Assembly: GCF_002583555.1 (NCBI RefSeq) | Contig: NZ_BEGX01000009.1 | Coordinates: forward strand, 1-64,000 | DNA length: 64,000 nucleotides | Reading direction: 5' to 3' | Origin: Pseudonocardia sp. N23 | Lineage (GTDB): Bacteria; Actinomycetota; Actinomycetes; Mycobacteriales; Pseudonocardiaceae | In this document: piece after piece, positions 8,525 to 17,683 of the stretch | Layout: each line of letters opens with the position of its first letter | Position numbering within the stretch: position 1 is the first letter of the stretch | Position numbers and translations under genes: made by a program | The notes under the pieces: generated by a model | Told to the model about the DNA's origin: nothing | Databases searched by the model: none | What the model saw: the letters and a program-made list of their open reading frames with translations, nothing else

Positions 8525-10974
8525 GCACCGTCGAGGACCGTCCCACGACCGACACCACCGGCTCCCCCCGCGAGAACGGCGGCCGCCGCTGGGTCGGGCG
8601 CAGCGTCCTGCGCAAGGAGGACCCGAAGCTGCTGGCCGGGCGCGCCGTCTACGTCGGCGACGTCGCGCTGCCGGGGATGCTGCACGGCGCGGTGCTGCGC
8701 AGCCCCCACGCCCACGCCCGCATCGTCTCCATCGACACGAGCGCCGCCGAGGCGATCCCCGGTGTCGCCGCGGTGCTCACCGGGGCGCAGGCCGCCGAGC
8801 TGGTCAACCCGATGCCGGCGTTCTGCGCCGAACCGGTTCCGCAGACCGCGATCGCGATCGAACGGGTGCGCTATCCCGGCGAGGCGGTCGCGATCGTCGC
8901 CGCGACCGACCGCTACGTCGCCGAGGACGCGTGCGCGGCGATCAAGGTCGAGTACGAGGTGCTGCCCGCGGTCGTCGACCCCGAGGCCGCGATGGCGCCG
9001 GACGCGACGCGCATCCACGAGACGCTCGACTCCAACGTCGCGTTCCACCGCACCCTCGACTTCGGTGACGTCGACGCCGACGTGGCCCGCGCACACACCG
9101 TCGTGCGGACCCGGGCGCGCTGGCACCGGATGGGTGCGCAGCCGATGGAGACCGCGGGCGCGGTGGCGTCGTGGAACCCGTTCGACCAGTCGATGACCGT
9201 GTACTCGAACTCGAACTTCCACAACTTCCTGCCGTGGGCGTTCGCCGGGATGCTCGGGGTGTCGACGAACCGGCTGCGGATGATCCCCTGCGCGGTCGGC
9301 GGCAGCTTCGGCAGCAAGCACTTCATCACCAAGGTGCTCGCGATCGCCGGGGCGCTGACGAAGGCGACGGGCCGACCCGTGCAGTACCTGGAGGACCGCG
9401 TCGACAACATCTCGGCCAACGACAACGTCGGCTGCGACCGCATCTACGATGCCGAGCTCGCCCTCACCGAGGACGGCGAGATGATCTCGCTGACACTGCG
9501 GATCATCGACGACTACGGTGCGTACTTCCAGTTCGCCCACGGCCAGCACGGCAACGCCATGGCCCAGCCCACCGGCCCGTACCGGATCGGCAGCCTGCGC
9601 TACGACGTGTCGTGCGTGCTCACCAACAAGGTGCAACAGGGCTTCTTCCGCGGCGCCGGTGCCGACCCGGGCAACTTCGTGCTGGAGCGGCTCGTCGACA
9701 AGGCGTCCGAGGAGCTGGGCATCGACCGGGCCGAGATCCGGCGACGCAACTTCATCGCGCCCGAGCAGTTCCCGTTCAAGACCCCGCCGGGCAACGTCTA
9801 CGACTCCGGCGACTACGCCGCGGTCCTCGACCGGGCGCTGGAGATCGCGGGCATCGACAAGTGGCGGGCCGAGCAGGAACGGCTGCGCGCCGAGGGCCGC
9901 TACCTGGGCATCGGGCTCGCGACCTGCCAGGAACGCACCGGCTACAACGCGTCGGAGTGGTGGTTCCTCTACGACAACCCGCCGCTGCCCGCGACGAGCA
10001 CGCCCGAGAGCGTCAAGCTCGACGTCGACGCCATGGGCGGGGTGCGGGTCGAGATCGGCTGCCCGTTGTGGGGCAACAGCCCCGAGACCGTCGTCAGCCA
10101 GGTCGTCGCCGAGGAGTTCGGCATCGACCCCGCCGACGTCTCGGTCACCTACGCCGACTCCACGACCGGGGCGATGTCGGCCGGGCCGGGCGGCAGCCGG
10201 CTCACGATCATGCTGTCCGGCGCAACCCGCGGGGCGTCGCGCACCATCCGGGACAAGATGATCCGGATCGCCGCGCACGCCATGGAGATGGACCCCGACG
10301 ACGTCGAGTGCGTCGACGGGACGTTCCGCGCCAAGGGTGCCCCGAGTACCTCGATGTCGATGGCCGAGATCGGGATGCGGGCGCACCTGTTCTTCCACGA
10401 CACCCCCGAGGAGGAGTCGAGCGGCCTGGTCGCGGTGCATACCTACGACCACCCCTACTCGACACCCCCGTCGGCCGACCGCAAGGACATGGGCGCCTTC
10501 TACCCGATGGTGTCCCACGCCTGCCACATCCCGATCGTCGAGGTCGATCCGGAGACGGGTGTGGTGACGCTGCGCGCCTACTACGCCGTCAACGACTGCG
10601 GCACCCTCATGAACCCGACGCTGGTCGAGGGGCAGATCGTCGGCGGGATCGTCCAGGGAATCGGGGCGGCGCTCATGGAGGAGTACCGCTACGGCGAGGA
10701 CGGGTCGCTCGACACCCCGACGTTCCGCGAGTATCTGATGCCGAGCATGCACGAGGTGCCCGAGATCGTCGTCGAGCACCTGGAGACGCCGTCGCCGTTC
10801 ACCGAGTACGGCGTGAAGGGTGCGGGCGAGGGCGGCCGGCTGGTGGCCCCGACCGCCATTGCGAGCGCCGTCGACGACGCGCTCAAGCCGCTCGGGGTGT
10901 GGGTGGACGAGCTGCCGATGACGCCCGAGCGTGTCGTCGGCATGGTCGCGGGCGCGCGGGAGGGCCGCCCGTGA
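8521..10974 (+). CDS. Molybdenum hydroxylase molybdopterin (large, CoxL-like) subunit
   Basis: I take the ATG at 8521, overlapping the CoxS stop. The 817-residue protein has the xanthine dehydrogenase a/b hammerhead domain (about 28-140) and the molybdopterin-binding domains. The active-site loop reads GFFRGAGADPG (about 372-382). This is close to the form II AYRGAGR motif and unlike form I AYXCSFR, so it is not a true aerobic CO dehydrogenase. The catalytic Glu is in GVKGAGEGG (about 765). The enzyme hydroxylates a C-H bond, typically of an N-heterocycle, aldehyde or purine; the substrate is unknown. Confidence 0.9.
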   Translation: MSTVEDRPTTDTTGSPRENGGRRWVGRSVLRKEDPKLLAGRAVYVGDVALPGMLHGAVLRSPHAHARIVSIDTSAAEAIPGVAAVLTGAQAAELVNPMPAFCAEPVPQTAIAIERVRYPGEAVAIVAATDRYVAEDACAAIKVEYEVLPAVVDPEAAMAPDATRIHETLDSNVAFHRTLDFGDVDADVARAHTVVRTRARWHRMGAQPMETAGAVASWNPFDQSMTVYSNSNFHNFLPWAFAGMLGVSTNRLRMIPCAVGGSFGSKHFITKVLAIAGALTKATGRPVQYLEDRVDNISANDNVGCDRIYDAELALTEDGEMISLTLRIIDDYGAYFQFAHGQHGNAMAQPTGPYRIGSLRYDVSCVLTNKVQQGFFRGAGADPGNFVLERLVDKASEELGIDRAEIRRRNFIAPEQFPFKTPPGNVYDSGDYAAVLDRALEIAGIDKWRAEQERLRAEGRYLGIGLATCQERTGYNASEWWFLYDNPPLPATSTPESVKLDVDAMGGVRVEIGCPLWGNSPETVVSQVVAEEFGIDPADVSVTYADSTTGAMSAGPGGSRLTIMLSGATRGASRTIRDKMIRIAAHAMEMDPDDVECVDGTFRAKGAPSTSMSMAEIGMRAHLFFHDTPEEESSGLVAVHTYDHPYSTPPSADRKDMGAFYPMVSHACHIPIVEVDPETGVVTLRAYYAVNDCGTLMNPTLVEGQIVGGIVQGIGAALMEEYRYGEDGSLDTPTFREYLMPSMHEVPEIVVEHLETPSPFTEYGVKGAGEGGRLVAPTAIASAVDDALKPLGVWVDELPMTPERVVGMVAGAREGRP

Positions 10975-11870
10975 CCACCACCCGCCCGCCCGCTGCCGGG
11001 CCCGCCGCCGACGTCCCCGACGCGGTGCGGGCCCGGGCGGCGGGCCTGGCCCGCACCGGCCGGTCGTTCTCGCTCGCCGCGACCCGGTTCCCGGGGATGC
11101 CGCTGTTCCCGGGGCACCCGCAGTTCCAGGTGACGACCTACCGGACGCCGCAAGGGTTGCGCTCGGCCGGACAGAACCTGTGGGCGCCCCACCCCAACGA
11201 GGTCGGCCTGGGCTGCATGACCGAGATCGTGTCGGGGACCGTGCACTCCGGCGCCCACGTCGACGCGCTGGCGCACATCACGATCGGCGACGAGAACCGC
11301 TGGTACGGCGGCGCCAACGCCACCGAGCACCTGGGTGACTTCGGCCCGACCGTCGGCGACGCGTCCAGCATGCCGGCGATGTTCACCCGCGGTGTGCTGC
11401 TCGACCTGGCGGCGCACCGCGGCGTCGACGCGCTGCCCGCCGGAGCGGCCGTCGACGCCGCGGAGGTGCAGGACATCTGCGCCGCCCAGGGCGTGACGAT
11501 CGAGCAGTGGGACGTCGTGCTGTTCCGCACCGGCTACATGGGCAAGTGGCCCGACGAGGCGCGGATGGCCGAACACCGCACCGCGGGGCCGGACATCTCC
11601 GTGGCGCGGATGCTCACCGAGCGCGGGGTCATCGCCGCGGGCAGCGACACCGAGACCTTCGAGGTCCAGCCCGCACCCGACCCCGGCTCGCCCGCGAACC
11701 CCCAGCCGGTGCACGTGCACCTGCTGGTGGACAACGGCGTCTACATCATGGAGAGCCTCGACCTGGAGGAGCTCGCGGCAGCACGGGTGTACGAGTTCCT
11801 GTTCGTCGCGCTCCCGCTGAAGATCGCCGGCGCGACCGGCTCGATGGTCGACCCGCTCGCGGTCGTCTGA
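10971..11870 (+). CDS. Cyclase-family (kynurenine formamidase-like) hydrolase
   Basis: The GTG start at 10971 overlaps the previous stop (GTGA). The 299-residue protein carries the family metal site SGTVHSGAHVDALAHI (about 86-101), a variant of HxGTHxDxPxH, and a later VHVHLLVDNG. Cyclase/AFMID-type enzymes are Zn or Mn hydrolases acting on amides, lactones or formamides. In this operon it is placed to open a ring or hydrolyse an amide after hydroxylation by the molybdenum enzyme. That role is inferred from position. Confidence 0.8.
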   Translation: MTTTRPPAAGPAADVPDAVRARAAGLARTGRSFSLAATRFPGMPLFPGHPQFQVTTYRTPQGLRSAGQNLWAPHPNEVGLGCMTEIVSGTVHSGAHVDALAHITIGDENRWYGGANATEHLGDFGPTVGDASSMPAMFTRGVLLDLAAHRGVDALPAGAAVDAAEVQDICAAQGVTIEQWDVVLFRTGYMGKWPDEARMAEHRTAGPDISVARMLTERGVIAAGSDTETFEVQPAPDPGSPANPQPVHVHLLVDNGVYIMESLDLEELAAARVYEFLFVALPLKIAGATGSMVDPLAVV

Positions 11871-11883
11871 GAAGGGGGTTGCG

Positions 11884-12801
11884 ATGGACTCCGGCAAGGT
11901 CATCGTCACGTGCGCGCTCACCGGGGGCATGACCGTCCCGGCGCAGAGCCCGGCCATCCCGATCACGGTGGCCCAGATCGTCGAGGAGGGCGTCGCCGCG
12001 GCCGAAGCGGGGGCGGCGGTGCTGCACCTGCACGTCCGGGAGGAGGCGACGGGACGCCCGGTGCAGGACGTCGAGCTGTTCACCCGGGTCGTCGCCGGGC
12101 TGCGGGAACGCACCGACGCCGTCCTGCAGCCGACGACGGGCGGCGGGCGCGGCATGACCATCACCGAGCGGGCAGCCGTGGTGCCCGCGCTGGAACCGGA
12201 GATGGCGACGTTCAACGCCGGCAGCTTCAACTTCGGGCTCTACCCCGTGGCCCGCCGCGACCTGGACCTGCAGGACTGGGAGCGCGAGTACCTGGAGGGC
12301 ACCCGCGACTACGTCTTCCGCAACACGTTCTCCGACATGGAGTACCTGGCGGGGTTGATGAAGGCGGCGCGGACCCGGCCGGAGATCGAGATCTACGACG
12401 TCGGCCAGCTCTACAACGTCCGGCGGCTGGTGGCCGACGGCATCCTGGAGGCGCCGTTCAACCTGCAGTTCGTGCTGGGGGTGCTGGGCGCCAACGCCGT
12501 CGAGGCCGACCAGCTCGTGCACATGGTGCGCACCGCGGAGCGGCTGTTCGGGGTCGGCGGGTTCACGTGGTCGGCGGCCGGCATCGGCTATCCGGGGCAG
12601 TACCAGGTGGCGGCGCTGGCGCTGGTCATGGGCGGGAACCTGCGGGTCGGGCTGGAGGACAACCTCCGGGTCCGCCGCGGGGAGCAGGCGAAGTCCAACT
12701 CCGACCTCGTCACCAAGGTCGTCGACCTGGCGGCGCTGTTCGACCGCACCCCGGCCTCCCCCGCCGAGGCACGCGAATACCTGGGGCTGAGAGGAGCGTA
12801 A
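11884..12801 (+). CDS. BKACE (3-keto-5-aminohexanoate cleavage/DUF849) enzyme
   Basis: A 305-residue TIM-barrel protein with the Zn-binding LHLHVREEATGRP (about 45-57) and the downstream ATFNAGSFNFG and YDVGQLYNV blocks of the family. BKACE enzymes condense a beta-keto acid with acetyl-CoA to give acetoacetate and a new CoA ester. It lies 13 bp after the cyclase, preceded by a GAAGGGG ribosome binding site. The presence of BKACE implies that the pathway produces a beta-keto acid. Which member of this promiscuous family is not decidable here. Confidence 0.88.
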   Translation: MDSGKVIVTCALTGGMTVPAQSPAIPITVAQIVEEGVAAAEAGAAVLHLHVREEATGRPVQDVELFTRVVAGLRERTDAVLQPTTGGGRGMTITERAAVVPALEPEMATFNAGSFNFGLYPVARRDLDLQDWEREYLEGTRDYVFRNTFSDMEYLAGLMKAARTRPEIEIYDVGQLYNVRRLVADGILEAPFNLQFVLGVLGANAVEADQLVHMVRTAERLFGVGGFTWSAAGIGYPGQYQVAALALVMGGNLRVGLEDNLRVRRGEQAKSNSDLVTKVVDLAALFDRTPASPAEAREYLGLRGA

Positions 12802-12815
12802 GTAGGGTCGGCGAC

Positions 12816-14255
12816 GTGAGTCGATCCGGTGCCGTCGCCGCTGCCCACCCTCTCGCCGCCGCGGCAGCGCGTGACGTCGCGCGGCGCGGCGGCAACGCCG
12901 TCGACGCCGCGATCGCCGCCCAGTCGGTGATCTGCGTGGCGATGCCGAACGCGGCAGGCGTCGGCGGGGACGTGCTGGCCCTGGTTCGCGCCCCCGACGG
13001 CACGGTGTCGGCGGTCAACGGGACCGGCCGCTCCCCCGCGCAGTGGCCGACGCTCGGCGGGCCCGGCGTCGGCAACTCCGTCACGGTCCCCGGCGCGCTC
13101 GCCGGCTGGGCCGACCTGAACGAGCGGCACGGCGTGCTGCCCTTGCGCGAGGTCCTCGAACCGGCGACCCGCCTCGCCCGCGACGGAATGGTCGTCGGCG
13201 AGGCGCTGGTCTCGGCCCTGACGCTGCACGGCGCGCGGCTCGCCGCGGTGTCGCCCGGCTGCCCGGTGCTCCACGTCGCCCTCGGCGACCGGTGGACCCA
13301 GGCCGCCCTCGCCGACCTCCTCGACCGGGCGTCGCAGACGGGGCCCGGCGCGTTGTACCAGGGCGAGGCCGCCGATGCCGTGTCCCGGGCCGTCGTCGCC
13401 GCGGGAGGCTCGCTCGCACCCGCCGACCTGCACGACCACGCCTCGATGCTCGTCGACCCCGTCGCCGTGGCCTGGGACGGCGCGACCGTCCACGTGCAGC
13501 CGCCGGCCAGCCAGGGCGTGCTGCTCGCGATGGCGCTGCAGTGGCTCGACGGCCGCTGGGAGGACATCGACGGCGATCTCCGCGACCACGTCATGGTCGA
13601 GGTCATCGGCGAGGTCTTCGCCCATCGCGACGACTGCGCCGCCCGTGGCGCCGAGCTGCTCGGTGAGGCCCTCGACGTCGACACCGAGCGCGCGGCCGTG
13701 CACCCGGGCGGGCCACGCTCCTACCTGCACACCGCGGGCGTCGCCACCGCCGACGCCGACGGCTGGGTCGTGTCGTCGCTGGTCTCGGTGTTCGACGGCT
13801 TCGGTTCCGGCGTGTACGTCCCGGAGCTGGGGATCTTCCTCAACAACCGGGCCGACGGCTTCACCGGCGGCGCCAACGCCCCGCGACCCGGCACCCGGCC
13901 GGTGCACACGCTCGCCCCGAGCCTCACCACCCGTCCCGACGGGTCGGCGCTGGCGCTGTCCACCCCAGGGGCCGACGGCCAGGTCCAGACCCTGCTGCAG
14001 GTCCTCGCCCGGCTCCGGGCCGGCCGCGCGCTGGACGACGCGCTCGCCGCGCACCGCTGGCGCAGCGAGGACGGCAACCTGCTCGTCGAGGCGGGCCATC
14101 CCCTCGGCAACGCGCTGGCCCGCCGCGGCCACCAGCTCGTCGCCCGGCCCTACGCCTCCGACGTGTTCGGCTCGATGGTCGCCGCGGGCATCGGGGACGG
14201 CGGCACCGTCGCCGCGGCCGACCCGCGCCGGGAGTCGGTGTCCCTGACCTGGTGA
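12816..14255 (+). CDS. Gamma-glutamyltransferase-family N-terminal nucleophile hydrolase
   Basis: The GTG start at 12816 gives 479 residues beginning SRSGAVAAAHPLAAAAARDV, the usual GGT start. The large-subunit hallmark GGNAVDAAIAAQSV is present. The autoprocessing region reads LHTAGVATADADG where classical GGT has TTHxSVVDxxG: the nucleophilic Thr is kept but the next Thr-His is Ala-Gly. FGSGVYVPELGIFLNNR matches the small-subunit oxyanion region. Such variants often act on amides other than glutathione. As the last gene of the catabolic operon it may hydrolyse a gamma-amide or lactam-derived intermediate. Confidence 0.82.
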   Translation: MSRSGAVAAAHPLAAAAARDVARRGGNAVDAAIAAQSVICVAMPNAAGVGGDVLALVRAPDGTVSAVNGTGRSPAQWPTLGGPGVGNSVTVPGALAGWADLNERHGVLPLREVLEPATRLARDGMVVGEALVSALTLHGARLAAVSPGCPVLHVALGDRWTQAALADLLDRASQTGPGALYQGEAADAVSRAVVAAGGSLAPADLHDHASMLVDPVAVAWDGATVHVQPPASQGVLLAMALQWLDGRWEDIDGDLRDHVMVEVIGEVFAHRDDCAARGAELLGEALDVDTERAAVHPGGPRSYLHTAGVATADADGWVVSSLVSVFDGFGSGVYVPELGIFLNNRADGFTGGANAPRPGTRPVHTLAPSLTTRPDGSALALSTPGADGQVQTLLQVLARLRAGRALDDALAAHRWRSEDGNLLVEAGHPLGNALARRGHQLVARPYASDVFGSMVAAGIGDGGTVAAADPRRESVSLTW

Positions 14256-14382
14256 CCCCCTGCGCCATCCGCCGTCGCCGTCGCCGTCAGAGCCGAACGG
14301 TGTAACGCCGGACGTGACTGCCGACGAAGTACGTCCCACACGCCACCATCACGAAGGCCTCGGGAAACACGGGACATCAACC

Positions 14383-14577
14383 ATGTCGGTCCAGCTCGTC
14401 GTGCTCGGCGCAGGCGTCGTCGTTCTGCTCGCCGTCCTGCTCAGCGCGTTCCGGCGGCGCGCCCGCCACGCCCCCGGCCGCGCGCGCCGTGGTCACATCG
14501 CGCTCGCGCTGGTCGACCGAGGGGTGGAGCGCCGACGCCACGGGCACGCCCGGCAGGCGTGGCCGCGAGGCGGCTGA
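14383..14577 (+). CDS. Small single-TM basic protein (hypothetical)
   Basis: A 64-residue reading frame from ATG 14383: hydrophobic helix LVVLGAGVVVLLAVLLSAF followed by an Arg-rich tail (RRRARHAPGRARRG). The start has only a weak GGGA upstream. Composition agrees with a small membrane protein but there is no recognisable family, and it sits alone between two stronger genes. It may be a chance frame. Confidence 0.4.
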   Translation: MSVQLVVLGAGVVVLLAVLLSAFRRRARHAPGRARRGHIALALVDRGVERRRHGHARQAWPRGG

Positions 14578-14631
14578 CGGCTCCCAGGACATGGCGGCGG
14601 ATGTCGGAACCCCGAGACCCGAGGCTGCGGC

Positions 14632-15270
14632 TCAGCCTCCCGCCATCGTGTGGGACTGCTCGACCGCGAGCGCGTCGACGAGATCGTTCATCTCGTCGCC
14701 GGAGTGGCCCTTCACCCAGCGGAACGAGACGTCGCCGCGCTCGTTCACGAGCGTGATCAGCGGCTCCCAGAGGTCCCTGCTGATGACGGGCTTACGCGCG
14801 CTGGTCACCCAGCCACGCGCGATCCAGCCCTTCCACCACTGGTCGCGGAAGCAGTTCACGACGTAGGTCGAGTCGCTGACGACGACGAGCGGGCCGTCGA
14901 GGGCCCGCACGGCCTCGAGGGCGGCGCGGATCTCCATGCGCTGGTTGGTGGAGGGGTTCTCTCCCCCGCTGTCGCGGCGCCCGTCGCGGGTGGCCCAGGC
15001 CCAGCCGCCGGGGCCGGGGTTGCCGGAGCAGGCGCCGTCGGTCCAGACCTCGAGCGCGCCGTCGGGTGCGGGCATGTCGGGCCGGACGGGCCGGGTCCGC
15101 TTGGCGGGCACCGGCTTCGACGCGCCGGCCGCGGCCGGCTGGGCTGCCTCGCTGCTGCCCGCGCAGGCCACGTGCGCCCACCGTTCGCCGGAGCGGGCGA
15201 TCTGCTCGCCGGGTGAGATGGCGGAGGAGCACACGCCGCACGAGGTGGCGTACTTCGCGGTCATCGGCAC
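14632..15270 (-). CDS. rnhA: Ribonuclease HI with N-terminal Cys motif
   Basis: The C-terminal about 150 residues are RNase HI, which removes RNA from RNA-DNA hybrids. Signatures are VWTDGACSGNPGPGGWAW (first Asp), MEIRAALEAVRAL (Glu), VVSDSTYVV (second Asp) and FRWVKGHSGDEMNDLVD (His and last Asp). The N-terminal 50 residues carry ATSCGVCSSAISPGEQIARS and WAHVAC, a possible zinc-finger-like CxxC...HxxC segment that standard RNase HI lacks. Translation may begin at the third codon, ATG at 15264. Convergent with the small upstream gene. Confidence 0.88.
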   Translation of the reverse strand: MPMTAKYATSCGVCSSAISPGEQIARSGERWAHVACAGSSEAAQPAAAGASKPVPAKRTRPVRPDMPAPDGALEVWTDGACSGNPGPGGWAWATRDGRRDSGGENPSTNQRMEIRAALEAVRALDGPLVVVSDSTYVVNCFRDQWWKGWIARGWVTSARKPVISRDLWEPLITLVNERGDVSFRWVKGHSGDEMNDLVDALAVEQSHTMAGG

Positions 15271-15437
15271 CCGTCCACCCTAGGAGGCGGCCGGCTCGCC
15301 CCCGCTCGCGGTGGGTGCGCATCCTCGCGTGCCCACACGCGTCCGTCTTTGGCCGGCGAGGGCGAAACCGGCGGTGCCGGTCATCACCGCGCACAACATG
15401 CGTTGACAGACCCGCGGCGCCGCCCGACGATCCGGGC

Positions 15438-16364
15438 GTGGACGCGACGCCGCCTGTCCTGCACCGGCTCCCGCCGCTCACGGCGCTGCGCAGCTTCGAG
15501 GCCGCCGGCCGGCTGCAGAGCGTCCGCGGTGCGGCCGCGGAGCTCGACGTCACCCCGAGCGCGGTGAGCCGGAAGCTGCGTCAGCTCGAGTCGTCGCTGG
15601 GAGTGGCGCTGTTCGTCCACGCAGCCCGCTCGATCCGGCTCACCCCGGAGGGCAGCCGCTACCTCGACGCCGTCACCGAGCACCTGCACGGCCTCGTCGC
15701 GGCCACCGACCAGCTCACCTGCCCGCGCCGCAACGAGACGATCCTGACCGTCCGCGCCGACGCCCTCGTCGCCAACTGGCTGGTGGCGCGGCTGGGCTGG
15801 TTCCACCGCGGGCAGCCGTGGGTCGCGCTGCGGCTCACCACGTCGAGCAGTCCCGCCGACTTCGGCCGCCACGACGTCGACGCCGAGATCCGTCCCGGCA
15901 GCGCACCCGTCCCCGGCTACGACGACGTGCTGCTGATCGCCGAGCCGCTCGTCTGCGTGTGCAGCCCCGGCTACCTCACCCGGCACCCGCTGACCGCGCC
16001 CGCCGACCTGCGCGGGCACGACCTCCTGCGCAGCTTCGACGCGACCGGCGTGTGGGAGCGCTGGCTCGTCGCGACCGGGCTTCCCGACCTCACCGCACGC
16101 AGCGGCCCGGCCTACGGCGACGCGGCGCTGGCGTGCCGGGCCGCCGTGTCGGGGCAGGGTGTGGCGCTGCTGCCGGCGACGCTCGTCGAACCCGAGCTGG
16201 CGACGGGGCGGCTGGTGCAGCCCTTCGGCGCGGTCCGCGTCCCGGCCGGCCCGGTCGCCGAGTTCTCGCTGTACTCGCCGTCGCAACGGGCGGACCGTCG
16301 TGCACTGCAGGCGTTCCGGCGGTGGCTGGGCGCCGAGGTCGCGACGGCGGCGCGGACGGGCTGA
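15438..16364 (+). CDS. LysR-family transcriptional regulator
   Basis: The GTG at 15438 gives 308 residues. The N-terminal winged HTH (about 10-70) reads LRSFEAAGRLQSVRGAAAEL then TPSAVSRKLRQLESSLGVALF. A periplasmic-binding-like effector domain follows. The protein resembles the GcvA/AmpR branch of LysR regulators. No divergently transcribed metabolic target is next to it (RNase HI lies upstream on the other strand), so its regulon is unclear. Confidence 0.85.
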   Translation: MDATPPVLHRLPPLTALRSFEAAGRLQSVRGAAAELDVTPSAVSRKLRQLESSLGVALFVHAARSIRLTPEGSRYLDAVTEHLHGLVAATDQLTCPRRNETILTVRADALVANWLVARLGWFHRGQPWVALRLTTSSSPADFGRHDVDAEIRPGSAPVPGYDDVLLIAEPLVCVCSPGYLTRHPLTAPADLRGHDLLRSFDATGVWERWLVATGLPDLTARSGPAYGDAALACRAAVSGQGVALLPATLVEPELATGRLVQPFGAVRVPAGPVAEFSLYSPSQRADRRALQAFRRWLGAEVATAARTG

Positions 16365-16378
16365 CCCCGCCCGCGCGG

Positions 16379-16816
16379 CTACTCGCGGCTCATCGACACC
16401 TGGGTGCCGCCCACGGTGCCGCCCTTCACCTCGTCGAGCTCGATGATCACGGCGACGCCCGCCTGCTCGGGGTCGTGGTCGCGCTCGAACTCCGGGGAGG
16501 CGTCGAAGACGGTCTTACGGGTCTCGTCGTCGGACGCGACCGAGGCACGCCCTGAGAACACGTAGGTGGTGCGTTCCTCCGAGTCGCGGTAGAGCAGGCC
16601 CACGGCGGGGTTGCGGGCGATCGCGTCGACGATCCCGCCGCTCGCGTGGCGCACCCAGATCGCGAGCTGGTCGGGGCCGTGGACGTGGGTCGAGCCGCGC
16701 AGCGACATGTGGGGGCGGTCGTCGAGGCCCACGTAGCTGACGGTGATCGGCTTGCGGCCGACCTGCGCACCGTCGACACGCTCGATGATCTCGTCGGTCA
16801 GCTCGATTCCCGCCAC
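16379..16816 (-). CDS. Pyridoxamine 5'-phosphate oxidase-like flavin/F420-binding protein
   Basis: A 145-residue split-barrel protein. RPHMSLRGSTHVHGPDQLAIWV and a central IARNPAVGLLYRDSEERTTYVFSGRASV match the PPOX/FDOR superfamily, which binds FMN, F420 or haem. The size fits single-domain actinobacterial FDOR-B proteins. Convergent with the LysR gene 14 bp away. Cofactor and substrate cannot be assigned. Confidence 0.72.
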   Translation of the reverse strand: MAGIELTDEIIERVDGAQVGRKPITVSYVGLDDRPHMSLRGSTHVHGPDQLAIWVRHASGGIVDAIARNPAVGLLYRDSEERTTYVFSGRASVASDDETRKTVFDASPEFERDHDPEQAGVAVIIELDEVKGGTVGGTQVSMSRE

Positions 16817-17006
16817 CGGTGGTCCTCCCCGTCGAGTGGGCGGTGCCGCACGGAACCGCCGGTTCCGACGCTATCCGCGCCCCGGCAGCGCGGAGATAGA
16901 TGTTTCGCGACGCACTGTGCCGCCACGGGCAACAGCCCGGATGGCGACCCCCGGCTCATCGGTTCTGCACAGCCGGCTCCCAGGATCCGGGCCGATCCTC
17001 GGAGCC

Positions 17007-17324
17007 ATGACGAACGACCCGAACACGACCGGCGGCATCGATCGAGCAGCCCGCCGTGACCGGGTGCTGCGGCGGGTCCGGCGGACGACGGCGTGGACGG
17101 GGGTGTCCGCGACGGCGTTGTCCGCGGTCGCGGCCGCCGTCTTCGCGACGAGCGCGGCGGCCGACACCTCCGCGTCGGCCACCACGGGCACCACCGGTAC
17201 GAGCACCACCGACTCCGGCACGTCGACCGACGACGGGACGGCGACCAGCGACGGCTTCGGATCCGCCCAGGCACCCGGCACCAGCAGCGGCGACAGCTCT
17301 CACACGCGGTCGGGTGCGTCGTGA
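17007..17324 (+). CDS. Small exported Thr/Ser-rich protein of the ApbE/ferric-reductase locus
   Basis: 105 residues: a basic N-terminus, one hydrophobic segment (TAWTGVSATALSAVAAAVFATSAAADT, about 27-53) that could be a signal or anchor, and a Thr/Ser/Gly-rich low-complexity tail. Small proteins of this kind precede apbE and ferric-reductase-like membrane genes in actinobacteria. GTGA-type coupling to the next frame (GTG at 17321) supports a shared transcript. No enzymatic function is visible. Confidence 0.6.
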   Translation: MTNDPNTTGGIDRAARRDRVLRRVRRTTAWTGVSATALSAVAAAVFATSAAADTSASATTGTTGTSTTDSGTSTDDGTATSDGFGSAQAPGTSSGDSSHTRSGAS

Positions 17325-17683
17325 CCGCCGCCCTCGCGCCGCCTGCCGCCGACGCCTTCCCCGCACTGGGGACGACCGCACGAGTCGTCGTCACCGACGC
17401 TGCCGCGCTGCGGACCGCGACGGCACGGCTGCACGCCGACCCCTGGACCGGCACCGGCACACCCGGACCGGCACCCGGCTGGTGGCGGCTGCGGTGGGAC
17501 CCGTCGCGCCGCGTGGTCGTCGCCGCGAACTGCCTGGAGGCCAACACCGCCGCCACAGCGGCGATGGTTCTCGGTGCCGACGCGCCGGCCCGGCTCACCG
17601 CCCGCGGCCTGCCCGCCCGCCTCACCGACGACGCCGGCCGGGTGCGTGTCGTCGCCGGCTGGCCCGCCGATCGGACCGTCTGA
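17321..17683 (+). pseudogene. Internally deleted ApbE (FAD:protein FMN transferase) remnant
   Basis: The frame is open (120 codons), but the product joins an ApbE N-terminus (AFPALGTTARVVV, the usual xxMGTxxxV start) directly to ApbE C-terminal sequence. The C-terminal part is DPWTGT, corresponding to the DPxTG motif, then CLEANTAATAAMVLGADAP and GRVRVVAGWPAD. Intact ApbE is about 270-330 residues, so about 150 central residues including most of the FAD/Mg site are missing. The in-frame deletion leaves a translatable but surely inactive product. It overlaps both neighbours by start-stop coupling. Confidence 0.75.

Noticed and set aside
8404-10779. 791-residue antisense frame across the molybdenum hydroxylase large subunit
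   Set aside because: Asp/Arg/Val/Gly-biased shadow with no motif; the sense strand encodes a complete CoxL.
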